A DNA stretch of 64,000 nt, from contig JALBUN010000010.1 of NCBI GenBank assembly GCA_025174535.1, positions 1,612,001-1,676,000 of the forward strand. The letters are read 5' to 3'. Position 1 is the first letter of the stretch. Every line of letters starts with the position of its first letter. Position numbers and translations under genes: made by a program. This stretch comes from Cantharellus purpuraceus. Taxonomy: Eukaryota; Basidiomycota; Agaricomycetes; Cantharellales; Hydnaceae. Of this stretch, positions 35,936-47,866 are shown piece after piece. Below the pieces are notes generated by a model. That model was given only the letters and a program-made list of their open reading frames with translations. It was not told where the DNA came from and ran no database searches.

Positions 35936-37521
35936 TTCATGCACAAGGCGGAAGGAGAACAGTCACTATCCGACAGGGGGAGCCCCGCCAGAGGCCGAGA
36001 TTGTTGTTTTTTACGTATTACCCGACGCAGCCAAGCCAAGGATTTACTTGAGTAAACTATCCAACAAGTCTCCGTAGATACCTTTGACTTGGTTGGCTTT
36101 TCTCAAGCCGGTCATGAAAGCGAGGTAAGTGCGAGCCTAATATTAATGAACATGCAGGAGCACGGAGATCAAATATACTGATACCAGACTGCGGGCAAGA
36201 TATTCGGGTCGGTACAGAGCACTGGTTCTAGTAATCTCGATATCATCGCGAACTATGATTTTTGGACAGCTCGCCATGCATGGATATGAAAAATTCCCGT
36301 CCCGCCACCCGCTTGTACCACGCAACTACGTCTGAGTTCCGCAAGACCTGTAGGAAGGTTATGCAGTATAGACTACATGGATTGTCAGCTACTTGTCAAA
36401 TATAGGATGAAATCCTACCTCAGTCTTTGGAAACGAGCAACTGAGGTATTAAATTCAGTAACATGCTCCTATCAGGGACGTCAACACAGATCCGTAGTCA
36501 CATTTGTGGACTGTAGTGGATCCCAAGGGACGCCCCGTTCTGTTCAACAAGACCGACTCGTAATTCCCGTGCACTACGACCCCCCACGCAAAATAACGCC
36601 GACAGCTCAGTCAGGGCATATTACTTCGAGAAATTAAGTTCTGAAACTACAGTACTATTCGAGGCAATTCTCCTACAGATCACAGCATCCCCTCCCATCA
36701 TCATCACTGATTAGACGGCGTGATCAAAAACGTAACAGATTCGCAGAACAACGCGCCGTGGTGTTTTGTCCTAAGCTCAAGTCCGCAGGAAGTATAGTTG
36801 AAGGGTGTCGACTACAACCATGTCATGTATCCGCAATCCTCTCTTTATTCCTGCATTCACTGTTCGTAACAGTGGCATGATGCGGAAGCCTCAAAGTGGC
36901 TACTAAAAGGCTTCGCCAACAATTAAGATTCACATGTTGTCGTTTAACTCTACGAGAAACAGGCTATTTCCATCGTAAATTGTCGGCTTCTTGGACTCGG
37001 AACAGTTTGCCATTTCTTCGCTCAACTTTACGGCGCTCGGATTTTGATGGTCGCTGCTGCTGAAACTGGCAAAATATGCAAGACATGATGCATGGGCTCT
37101 GGCAAACGAAACGGACCCGTTTCAGCCAAAAAAGTGAGCTCATAAAGCATAACGCCTCGTAATGAACCTTATGCATTATGAGCAACTCAACTGTATTGCT
37201 GGACTGTTGTGAAAGTTTCTATACAATAATCGTCGATCAAGGCCGGTGGTATGAATCGAGTCATGTGTTATATTTGGACTAATATTCTTGTGGCACGTGA
37301 GTGGTATCCTGTCCGAGCTGTAGGGCCTGGGAGACCGTATATTTCTAGCTGGCCATTTGGGGGCAGGAATATCGTACAATCTCAACAAGAAATGCTGAAA
37401 TCACAGAAGGAAAACGTCTAAACTTACGAACCTCGCTTCTGTACTCCGACACTCCGCCGCCGTTTATAGCGCTCAATCTCAAACCTGGCTTCTCTACTTT
37501 CCCCCCTCGTCGTATCTCTCC
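35936..37521. other. Long divergent intergenic region
   Basis: About 1.6 kb between the DUF202 and exchanger starts. No gene or repeat copy is recognised. It must contain both promoters. Confidence 0.45.
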
Positions 37522-40500
37522 ATGTCGACCAATTTACCACAACATAATGACCCTTCCGACGATGAGGGAAAACTTTATTTCTCTACCAGTCCCACTCACG
37601 GCCCAAGTGTTCCACCGCGGACCACGATGAGCCGTAGCGCAAGCCGCAATTCTGCTTGGTCCACGGATGCACCAGCTCACCACCATCAGGGTACCAGTTA
37701 TTATCCGTCCTCCTCTTCTGCTAGGCCTGCTTCTCCCCCTCCTCGTAGGATACATTCCACTTCCTCAAGGTATCACGCAATACCAAGTGTGGGGCACAGG
37801 AGCGCCAGTACGTCCACAGTTGCGAAAGGCGACAATGAAGGCGGGAGCCGAGCAGATACTAGTGATGACGATGACGATGACGCAACTCCAGGCCCAACAC
37901 GAGGCGGTGACGACGATGACGCCGCTGGTCTAGAGAGAGACCGCGAGTTTACGGAAGATGACCCGCTCACTCTCAAGGACCGCCAGTCTCTCATTAACGT
38001 TGAACATCCCTTTGGTTTGCGTATATGGAAACCCGCCCTTTACAAGAAATCTCGGACAGTCACCCGTGACGCAGAGACCGAAGTTCATTCTATACCCAAA
38101 GCGACCCTGGATCGGAATGTCATCCCGGGCAATATCTTTTGGGCTGTGGTGTTTGGATGGTGGATTTCTCTCGTCACCTTGGTCGTTGCAGGAGTTCTTC
38201 GCCTTGTCCCTTTCGGTGGACGAAGATATGCGTGGCTGTTACTTGGCCTCAGCTGGTATATTCTCTGGCCTTTTGGAAAATACGTCGAGGGAGATGTGGA
38301 CGAAGAGGACAATGGTAATAACGACGAAGATAACGAGGTTGGCAACGGCGATGCTGAGCAGGACTCACGTGGTGCGTCCTATCATCGCCGCAAGGGGTCA
38401 CCTATTCTCGAGTCTGCACAAGAGGACGACTCTCTTAGTGGGGTCCCTCTTACAACCCATTCGACCATCTCAACCATTACGCCGATCAGGGTACGTGAGC
38501 ACAGACTCCAAGGTGGTGCCTCTGTCGAATCAACACCTTTGGTTCAAACCATTCCCAAAGTTTACGGTGCGATCAACCCCTCAGATCCCATTGCTTCTAT
38601 TGAAATGGCGGCTGCCGGACATTGGCTTGGAAAAGCCGTTTTCTGGCTTGTCTTCATTTGTCTTCTTGCCCCCATTCTACTCATTGTTACCTTGGTTTGC
38701 TGGGGGCTTGTCATCACGATTCCCATGGCGAAACTAAACTGGGAGCTTATCAAGCACCTTTGGAGTCGTCCTCTGAACATTCGCTTTTGTGCTGCCCCCC
38801 CACCCACTGTTGTTTCCACCCCCCTCCCTCCCTCAGAACAGAATGTTGCATCTGAAGCGGGTACGTTGTATACTCTTCAACGCACAAGACTCAGTGCAGG
38901 CCAGGTAGCCCCTCATCTGTCCGGAACACCACGCTCTACAGTTCTGTTGTGTACTTACCGCGCCGTTGGCCTTCGCTACTACAAATACACTATTGGCGGA
39001 GTGAACATCATGTTCATCAACCTTCTTCCAATCGTCTTCTTTGTAATCTGCGATGGCTTCGTGCTGTTACCGTTCGCCGAGCGCCGGGAGCAGGCTGGCA
39101 AACCGCTGACAGGTTTCTTCGCGTTCATTGCGAGCCGTGCGCTTATTTTTGTCATGAGTCTGTTGAGCGTCATTCCATTGTCATACTTCATCGGGATGGC
39201 TGTGGCAAGTATCAGCGCGCAGAGTAGTATCGGCATGGGCGCGGTCATAAATGCGACTTTTGGGAGTATTATCGAGGTTATCCTTTACGCGATCGCACTC
39301 ACGCAGGGTAAAGGCCGCCTTGTCGAGGGGAGTATCGTTGGGAGTATTCTTGCAGGCGTGCTACTATTGCCTGGTATGAGTATGTGTGGCGGTGCGGTAA
39401 GGAAGAAGGAGCAGAAGTTCAATGCCAAGAGCGCGGGTGTGACCAGCACCATGTTGATCATGGCTACCATCGGAGTGTTGACGCCTACCATGTTTTACCA
39501 AATATATGGAAATGTAAGTCCTCAGGTGATTGTGTTGATGTTTGGTTGGCTTATAATCTATTTCTCGAGTTCCAACTCATTTGCGACGGGTGTCCTTCAC
39601 CTGTTCCCGACACACCCCAGTCTCAATGGACCTGCAATCATTGCTACTATGTGCATCCAGACCCCACCGATGATCCATTCTATCAAACCACGGTGAAAGA
39701 GTTCATGTACTTCTGTGCCGGCATATTGCTCTTTGTACGTTGTCCATGATGCATCCTTATTCTACCAGCGGCTTTATTAATCATGTAATTGCATAGTCAT
39801 ACCTCATAGGACTTTGGTTTTCTCTCCGAACGCACGCCTCGCAGATTTGGCAGAACCCTCAGCAACTTATGCATCCTCTGGATATCAGCGGCGTCCACGT
39901 GCCTAGCAGTTCCAATCGCATGAGTCTCTACAACCGCCTCGCTCAAGCCAACCTTACGAGTTCGCTTCCTATTTACCGAATGCAGCGCAAACCAAGCGTG
40001 GCAACATCAGTTGGAAGTATATCTGGGGTGCCGCCACTCTCACCTAATTATATGGGGTCAAGCATGCAATCACAGCAGGCTCAGCCGCCTCAGCCTTCCG
40101 CCCCACCTCCTAACCTTAATCCCCCAAGCTCTCCGAAGTTGCACCGACGTGTGTCAAGCGCGAATCCTCCCGGACCGCAGGTTCCGTACACGCCGATTCT
40201 TGAAAGCGTAGATCACGCGGTGAAGAATCATGGGTTGCAGGCGCAGGCGCTGCCTGCCAACATTACGACAGATGACTTTACTCGTGCTGTTGCTGTCGCG
40301 ACGGTGTCTGCTCTACGCCACCAGCAAAATCAAGCGATTTCGCCTGCAAGAGTCAGGGTCTCTGCAGGCGGTGAGCATGAGGAGGCGGCGGGAGGGCATG
40401 GTCACGGTGGACATGATGCCCCTTCGTGGAGTCGAGGCGTCAGTGCTAGCGTCTTGTTGGCGTGCACGTTTTTGTATGCCATTATTGCAGGTGCGTTGTC

Positions 40501-41240
40501 ATGGTAGCTACATGATCTGGATTGGCTGACATGTTTGTCCTTTTGCGACAGACATTCTCGTTGAGGTTGTGGACGTGGTTCTCGGGGGCTCTGGCATCCA
40601 GGAGAAGTTCCTGGGTATTACACTTTTTGCCCTTGTTCCTAACACGACTGAGTTCATGAATGCCATTTCTTTCGCCATGAACGGAAATATCGCGTTAAGG
40701 TATATCGTGCACAACGGATCACTCGAATTGAAAGGCTGACCTCGCATCGTGTGTAGTATGGAAATTGGGTCTGCCTATGCTCTTCAGGTTTGCCTCCTAC
40801 AGATACCAGCGATGGTCGCTTTTTCAGCTTGGTATCAAACAACATCTACTGATAGCCTTACGAGCGCGAGCATCTTCACGTTGAGTGTCAAGCACTGAAT
40901 AATGGAATAGCAGCTCATAGCTTGGTTTTTTGCAGACTGATTTTCCCGCGCTGGGACGTCATCGCTATTATTCTCTCCATCTTCCTCCTCACATACACTT
41001 ATATCGAGGCCAAAGCCAACTACCATCGTGGAAGCATACTCATCCTAAGGTAATGCAGGCTAATGCCAGTGCAGAATCTGAGACTGATTTGTCTGGCGTA
41101 GCTATGTGGTTCTAGGCGCCGGCTTTTACTATGCGCCGCCTGTTCAAGAGAGCATCGAGAGGACCGCCTTTCCTGGTACGGCTTCCGGCCCATCATCCTC
41201 ATTCCTTACCGCCGCCTGGACGTACCTCTTCGCGCGATAG
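37522..41240 (+). CDS. Vacuolar cation/H+ exchanger, VNX1-like (CaCA/CAX superfamily)
   Basis: A large multi-pass exchanger of about 980 residues, like yeast Vnx1, which moves Na+/K+ (or Ca2+) into the vacuole against protons. Exon 1 (37522-39513) encodes a long acidic cytosolic N-terminus and the first membrane block. The alpha-1 repeat reads VINATFGSIIEVILYAIAL and the alpha-2 repeat FALVPNTTEFMNAISFAMN, both with the exchanger's acidic residue. Between them lies a loop with two CxxC pairs (CDGCPSP and CNHCYYVHPD) created by splicing 39513 to 39570, and a His-rich stretch (GGHGHGGHD). The end is WTYLFAR at 41240. Six introns, including 39514-39569 and 39735-39796. Ion specificity is inferred from family only. 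Confidence 0.88.
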
Positions 41241-41594
41241 ACGATAGAAAGTCATATCTATGCGATGGTCGGCCATTCCTGCATTCCCGTTAATGACAAC
41301 ATTACGACTTTTACATGAATACTGTACATTTTTGTCGTAGTACCAGACCTGGATCCCCTTTTTACCGTAGCCTTTCTCGTTCATCATTGCATCATGATTC
41401 TGCATTAGGTTCAGCCACCAGCATCCATTCTCTCGTCTATCATGATATCTAATGTGGTATGTATGACATTAGTGACGTATTGGCGTGAGTGGGGTAAGTT
41501 ACGAAGGTCTTTACGGTGAGTTCTAACGCGCCCATAGTGCACAACAACGCGCAAATAAGGTGCCCTTTTTGTTGAACCCTTCAGTAGGAGAAGG
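41241..41594. other. Intergenic region
   Basis: About 350 bp, no gene; presumably terminator of the exchanger and promoter of the next gene, both on the plus strand. Confidence 0.5.
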
Positions 41595-43403
41595 ATGCCG
41601 CCTCGTCCCCGTCCCCGTCCTCGTCCCCGCCCTAATGTTATTGTAGCGCCATCATCTGCTGTGGTAGTTGTGGAGTCTGACGCATCGACGTCTGCTGCAG
41701 CGCAAAAGGTTAACAGAGAAGAAGAGGATGATGAGGACGACTTGTTCATTCGCAGTAAAGGGCGGAGTCTTAGAGAGGTCCATAAGCGTGCGGCTCGTGC
41801 GTATTTAGAGTATTCGTGTAAATGTGTATGTTGAGGAACTCAGACGCGTTTTGTAATGAATGGTGGGAGCAGCGGCGACAGCACAAACATTGTCACCCAC
41901 GGGTTCAGAGGACGAGGATGTGGATGATGAGGAGGATACCCCCAAACAAGGGTTCAGAAAGAATCGCAAGAAGAATATGTTTAACACGGGAAAGACCAAG
42001 GTATTGCCCAAATGGGCAAAGAAGGGAGGAATCAAGTGGGTTTTTTTTTTTTTTTCCTAGTGTAGTTTTGAGTCCGTGCGTCGCAGTTGCCGATCAAAGT
42101 TGGTGGAGGGAGCCTTTTGGTTGGTTCGGACTCTGAGTCTGAGAATAAGTATGGTGGTCACACGCCGTCGAAGAAACGACATGGCGGGGGATCGGGTACG
42201 GGAACGCCTTTGGGTCAACATGGTAAGCGTGCTCGAACTAGGAGCCGTTCGCGATCCTTGACGCCGCCGCCGGATCTAACGGATTTGGAGAGAATGCGTG
42301 CTCAGTTGGCCATCCAGTTTGTTCCTGTGTTATACAGATTGGAACTGGCCATAGACTGACATGTGGGCGCAGGCACGCTCTCAATAGTCAGCCGGATAAC
42401 ATTCCGGTGCGTTCGTCTGTGGTTGAAGTGGAAGATGAGGGAGACGAGTTTGATGTGGGTGAGACAATGCTCGACCCATCATTGCAACATATTTCCCAGG
42501 CGGTCCGCGACCGGGCTTTGAGGTATAAAGTAAATGATGGTGAGTGGTGTATGATATCTGTCTGCTTGCAGACTTGCAGATCTGGTCACCATGGGTTTTG
42601 GCGGTATGCATCAACCCCAGCAGGATGTCACGTCGCCATTCGAGTGTCGGTGCTGCAGTAGTCACTATCCGCGTGAAGTGGGTTTCTCACCCGGAAGACG
42701 AAGCAATATTTGATCGTCCGCATCAGTCGTGGTTGTTCACAATCAAGAGGGTACGTTTGGCTCCTATCGAGGTTCGTGTGAAACCTACAATTGGTTGGTA
42801 GCACGACTCCCTCAAGGAGTTGTTTTTGCAGACCTCGAACAAGGCTAGTGTCCTAGCTGAAGACCTGGTGCTCATGCGCGGTGGAAAGCAGGTGTTTACC
42901 AGTGTCAGCCCAGAAGGACTTGGTTTTTGGGACCAAGGAGACCTGGGTACGCGCAGCCACGTTTTCTTTCTGTTCTACCTCTTAGCGGACCACCTATTAG
43001 ATTATAGAGGCATGCAATCGCACGACATTTGATGCACTACGCCTGCGTCACTTGCGCTCACCCACGCCTGTACAGCAACCTGGTAACGACTCTGAAACTG
43101 ACCGCGACGTGTCCGCAGCTCCCGACGCATTGCTGGACCCTGATGATGCAGACAAATTCAAGGTGGTTCTACGCGCGCATGGGATGAAAGAGATCACAGT
43201 CAGTGTCAGACCCACGACGACATGCGGCAAAATAGTACGGACATTTCTAGCCGTGGCCGCGGAGCAATGGGGGAAGGCACCTGCCAGCCTGCTAAAGTAA
43301 GCGCAAGTTCGGTTAAGGATTGATGGCGAGAAGCAACATCCAGGCGCCGATATCGGACTGTGATCTGGAGGACGGGGACTTGATTGAGGTTGTTGGAATG
43401 TAG
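41595..43403 (+). CDS. SUMO-like-domain protein (ESC2/Rad60/NIP45 type)
   Basis: A genome-stability protein type that mimics SUMO through C-terminal Rad60-SLD domains and binds Ubc9. The N-terminus has an Arg-Pro dipeptide run (MPPRPRPRPRPRPNV) and acidic then basic tracts. The middle contains a first SUMO-like fold (VTIRVKWVSHPEDEA, then RPHQSWLFTIKR and LVLMRGGKQVFTSVSPEGLG). The C-terminal Rad60-SLD reads FKVVLRAHGMKEITVSVRP, IVRTFLAVAAEQWG and DCDLEDGDLIEVVGM. Just before the last segment two frames compete: the conserved IDGEKQHPGADIG is out of frame with DCDLEDGD, so either a splice site skips it or there is a frameshift. Seven or more introns. Nuclear role inferred from family. Confidence 0.8.
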
Positions 43404-43844
43404 TCCCGCGCATTTGCTGCGTTATGTTTGCTGCGTTATGTTTATTTCATGCTGTATTGCAGTCAGATCTAAATCCCAAGAAGCGCGACACGCTGCGGGC
43501 CAAGTCGTGGTTCTTGAGATGGACCGTATTCCATCCTGTAGGGCTTTTAATGGCTGTATTCACACCCGCGTATATACAGATGCGTTTATCATGCGGTTCG
43601 TGTCTTTCGGCACGAAGCGTGCACAACGGGGAATTCCGGCTGCAAGAAAGAACTCCAAATGTCTTGGCAGACTTGGACGGATTCGGAACCCGACTGCTGG
43701 GCAGTGAGAGTTGAGCAAATTCATGCGAAGTAGAGTACCCTTTAGACCTATATTCTGCGCCTCGCTGCTAGCTATAAAGGCTTTATTACATCTGCCGCCA
43801 TTTTCTCAGGAGTCTCTTTCCCAGCGACCTCCACGACGACGAGC
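43404..43844. other. Intergenic region
   Basis: About 440 bp. An open frame to 43714 continues from the previous gene's 3' flank, but I recognise no protein in it. The last 100 bp should hold the transporter promoter. Confidence 0.4.
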
Positions 43845-46390
43845 ATGCAGCCTCCCCCTGCGAATCACGACGTATCGACGACTCCCATAGTCAGCTCGAC
43901 TGTCCACGACCATGTCGAGATGCCAGACAACGTAGCACATGCCGCAGAGGGGCCATTGTCGCATGTCGTATCGACACACGAAGAGCAACGACCAGATATT
44001 GAGCATGTCTTTGTACACGACGATCCACGAAAATGGTCGAGGAAACGAAAGGTGCGTCGTTTAGTGCACGTCAATAGAGCCATTTTCCGAGTCTTTCAAG
44101 TCCTTCACTCTGGCCATTGTAGCGAGCGCCTCGTTGATAGCGACGCTGGGGATTGGTATATACAATCGTACGTCGCTTCATTGAACTTGCTTCAGAATAT
44201 CTCCGGCGTGGCTTTGGCATGAACGCAATGAGCTTCCCGTGAAGATAGTAAACCGTTCTTGTCGATTCCACCGGCTATATGCGTGTGATCTGTCTTGTGC
44301 CACTCGAGTTCTATGAACCCGTAGTACCACCGACAGTGCCACGCCCCACACTCGGACACATGTTGGTGAATTCGCATATATAGACTAACACCCCTGCTCG
44401 CTTAGCCTCCATCAATGATATTAAGAAAGAGCTCCATGCCACCGACCTAGAAATATCACAGACCTTGTCTGTTTTTATCATCGTTCAAGGAGCGACACCC
44501 TTATTCTGGAGTGCTCTCAGTGAAATTCGCGGTCGAAAGGTACGCAGCTGATCAGACCAATAATGACGTGCATGAACCCATTTGTCTAGCTTGTCTACCT
44601 TGCTTCGATCTCGGTGAGTGCTTCGCCCATGATATAAGCAGTGAACCGACGCCATCATATAGTTGTATCTCATTGGGTGTGGTGTCGCTGGATCAGCCAA
44701 AACCATGGCTGTTCTGATTGCCATGCGAGTAGTTCAAGGATGCGGTGTATGTATACTTCTGTGGCCCACACAGGGTGCCTACCTAACTCTTGAAATTCTG
44801 CAGGGAAGTGCTGTTCTTTCTATCGGAGCCGCTACTTTAGCCGTAAGCCCGCTTCTTCTCACAACAGCATATACCCAGTCTTTTCTTTCCCCAGGATATC
44901 TACGAACCAAGAGAGAGAGGTGCGGTCGTAGGACTCTATTACGTGGCACCCCTTTTCGGACCTGCCACCGGCCCCCTCATCGGTGGTATTGCAACGCGGC
45001 TATTTTCCTGGCGTGCGACATTTTTCTTCCTTGTCATCTTCGCTGGTATGTCCCTACTCTCGTTTCTGTTCTTCAAGGACACGTTCCGGCGCGAGCGGAG
45101 TCTTTCGTATCAAGGTGCGTTTCGGAGGGTCACGAAGGAGCGTGATGCAAAGTTGCGGCTCCAGGAGGAAAAGGCGATGCGGCATAAACGGGGTTCCTCG
45201 TCTGAGGATGAGAAGCGAGAGCCGGATGCGACCCAATCGGATTTGGAAGCTGCGCCAAATGCTGACCAGCCCCAGCCGACGCTGGCAGATGTGCGCCTGA
45301 ACTTGGGTGATATCATCCCCGTTCGGCCAGTGGCCTCCGTGATGAGACGACTGAATAATGTGACGATTTTGTTTTCTTCAGGTCTGTTATTATTTATTTT
45401 TATATATTCACGTCTCAACGTTGAGGCGTGGCTCATGTTCGTCTTCTGATGTATGAATAGGCCTTTTGTATGGATTCACGTTTTGTATCACATACACGGC
45501 TGTGCGGACGTTGGCGGTTGCGCCGTACTTTCATGACTCCCTTGTGATTGGGCTTGTGCTACTCTCGTTTGGCATTGGTGCGTACTCTTGTGCCGATTAC
45601 GAACTGCAGCAGGCCAGCCAATGGAACGTCATGTTGTTTATATTCTAGGGTGCATGATGGGCAGCGTTCTAGGGGGAAGATGGTCCGACCGTGTTCTCGC
45701 AAAGCTGAAAGCTGAAAATGGAGGAAAGACCAAAAGCGAGGTTGGCGTTTCTTCCTCACTCGCGTCGACGCGACTTACTAACCCTTGCATGTGCTACTGA
45801 TAGGACCGACTGCAAAGCACAAAACCGATGATGTGGCTGTTTCCACCGTCATTGGTAGCGTACGCGTGGATGGCGGAGAAGGGCGTGCACATTTCAGGAC
45901 TTTGTGTTGCGTTGTTTCTAATTGGATTCTCGTCCGTGTACGTCTCCCGTCTCCCTCCTGTCCATCTGACTATGCCTATCTTCATGGTCTCCATGTGTCG
46001 ATGCACCGCTGATGAAATTGTAATTGAAGATGGATATACTCCAGTACACTCGCGTATATCGTAGATGCGAACACTGGGAGGTCCTCAACTGCCGTGGCGA
46101 TGAACAGTTTTTTCAGAGGCATAGGGGCCTTCATCGCTGCCGAGGTTGCAGTGCCGCTTCAGGTATGATTTTGACTCACCTCCTCTTTCTATATATCACG
46201 CGTCTGGCTGCGTAACTAATGATGCTGATGATGGGTTTCCTAGGATGCCCTGGGAGATGGAGGACTGTACACGCTATGGGCGGGCCTCATGGTGGTGGCG
46301 TCATTATTGATTTTGCTTACAATCGCGAAAGGCGCAAGATGGCGTGAGCTGGCAGAGGAACGGGAGAAGACGGAGACGGAGACAAATTGA
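43845..46390 (+). CDS. MFS transporter, DHA1 type (QDR/DTR1-like)
   Basis: A 12-helix drug:H+ antiporter-like permease of the plasma membrane. After a polar N-terminus with HDDPRKWSRKRK, helix 1 reads SFTLAIVASASLIATLGIGI. Then come SINDIKKELHATDLEISQTL, FIIVQGATPLFWSALSEIRGRK (motif A, loop 2-3), RVVQGCGGSAVLSIGAATLAD and YEPRERGAVVGLYYVAPLFGPATGPLIGG (quoted in pieces: YEPRERGAVVGLYY, FGPATGPLIGG; antiporter motif C). A long charged central loop holds REPDATQSDLEAAPN. The second half includes LYGFTFCITYTAV and FFRGIGAFIAAEVAVPLQDALG. The last residues are ERE-KTETETN at 46390. About nine introns. Substrate unknown; not in a biosynthetic cluster. Confidence 0.87.
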
Positions 46391-46889
46391 AAGGTTCATA
46401 TTTATAGAGTTTCAAAGGCTTTTATGTCATAGACATAGAATCTGTTTCCGAATATGAGCAAGGATCTTAGAAAGAGCTCTGAGCCTTGCTTACTGCTACA
46501 ATATGTCTTTCAAAATTGAGATCAGCTTTGTTGATGTGCTTCCCATCAAAGAAAGTGTAACTCCGATAACTCCGGTAGCTCCGACAGCTGAAGTTGGCGA
46601 CAACGCGTTCTATTGTAAACAGTTACAACATGACCTGTGTAATAGAGGAATACTTCTCTCGGATGATAGTTCGAGACCAAGAGATTGTTGAAGTTTTGGG
46701 GGACGCAGTAGGGGAAAAACCACGTCGCTCCATTACCAAGCAGGATGTAAGCTAAACTAACGAGATTGTATCGCCCCATCAGCTCTTATCCTCAACAATT
46801 TTCTATTCGACTTCTACCAGCAAGGTGATTACTTCACATTATAACATTTCATAATCAAATCAAGGATCAGGAACTCATACCTAGTGAAA
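46391..46889. other. Intergenic region
   Basis: About 500 bp with no recognised gene. It borders retrotransposon debris on the right. Confidence 0.4.
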
Positions 46890-47207
46890 ATGATGGCGTG
46901 TGAGGTTGCTAGGGGGAAGATCCATGGACACTGTTCAAAACAGTTCCAGTTAGCTGACGAGCCGGTGGATGTTGGAAAGATGGAGAGCCAGGCACTTTTG
47001 AATGAGTTGGAAGGGGTGTTAGGAATAGATGAGGAGGATAACTCAGAAAACTTGCTGGTGATTTTCATGAAGGGAGGGGAGAAGTGGAGAGAGGGCGTCG
47101 TCAGCGGGGCAAATGAGTTGGAAGAACCAGATGAACCAGAGGGAATTTTTGTTGGGAGACCGAAGAGGGCTGCCGCGTTACGTCACGCGTTCATTGCGCC
47201 TCGTTGA
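46890..47207 (+). pseudogene. Probable 3' end of a retroelement polyprotein
   Basis: An acidic open frame of 105 codons ends PKRAAALRHAFIAPR. The sequence after its stop reads 'tgctcgggggcgagca' and then a G-rich run and a TGTC start, the arrangement seen at the end of Ty3/gypsy elements (last codons, polypurine tract, LTR). I recognise no protein domain. A small unrelated hypothetical gene cannot be excluded. Confidence 0.4.
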
Positions 47208-47249
47208 GGTGAGGGGCTTTTGCTTCGTTATGCTCGGGGGCGAGCATTG

Positions 47250-47375
47250 TTTTGGGGGGGAGTGTCGACGGAGTTGGCTCTCCGTATGCTGTTCTGAGAG
47301 AGCCGGTTTCTTGGTAGTGATATTGTATCATAATGAGAGCGGAGTGAGGAAAGGGGGAAGAACGTCGATCGTTTG
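47250..47375 (+). mobile_element. Polypurine tract and start of a 3' LTR
   Basis: The run 'ttttggggggga' at 47250-47261 is followed by TGTCGACGGAG at 47263. This matches a polypurine tract followed by an LTR. The LTR cannot be followed past about 47375, where copia sequence begins. Confidence 0.45.
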
Positions 47376-47385
47376 TCTCTTACTA

Positions 47386-47608
47386 TCATCGACTAAGAGG
47401 AACAAATCCCTCTTCTACAGCATGAAACACCTCGACCTTCTTTACTTCTGGCTCCGAGAACAAGTCGCGGGACGCGAGATAGAAGTGAAATATATTCCCA
47501 CAAATAACATGACGGCAGACATCTTGACGAAAGCTCTTCCGCGTGAGACGATGGGGCGCCACAGAAGATTGATGGGATTATTATATGCACTCACGCCGCG
47601 CCAAGGGG
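47386..47608 (+). pseudogene. Ty1/copia RNase H C-terminal remnant
   Basis: The frame reads FYSMKHLDLLYFWLREQV then EVKYIPTNNMTADILTKALP and a Leu-rich end, the unmistakable C-terminus of copia pol (KHIDIRYHFIRE...TADILTK). Only the last about 70 residues remain; no RT, integrase or Gag lies upstream. The remnant is followed at once by 'caaggggg' and an LTR-like start. Confidence 0.85.
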
Positions 47609-47609
47609 G

Positions 47610-47866
47610 TGTTTTGGATGATGACGCGATATGAGCTATCGATTTGGGTTGGTTTGGTTAGCTGAGTGAGCAATGGACGGGATTCGTGGACTTGTTCTCA
47701 TGAGCCACTTCCACGAAGCCCATGCATGTGACTGTTTAGTATAGATGCGTGGACTTGTTCTCACAACCACTTCCACGATCCCAGCCTGTGTAGACTGAAA
47801 TATATATATATTAACTACTGTGTTTAACAGTTGGGAGTTAGGTATCAGGGACGTCTGAGTTCCGAC
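47610..47866 (+). mobile_element. Putative copia 3' LTR
   Basis: Begins TGTTTTGGATG directly after a polypurine run and ends TCCGACA, about 257 bp. It contains a TATA-like 'atatatatat' near 47801 and two copies of 'gtggacttgttctca...ccacttccacga'. The right border is a guess: no target duplication was found. Confidence 0.5.

Noticed and set aside
37958..38737. Plus-strand 259-codon frame inside the exchanger
   Set aside because: Alternative frame of the 664-codon first exon of the VNX1-like gene, whose protein has clear family motifs.
14183..46390. Secondary-metabolite cluster (MDR, P450, MFS)
   Set aside because: No core synthase is present and the genes are separated by housekeeping genes such as YAE1, EFL1 and ADO1.
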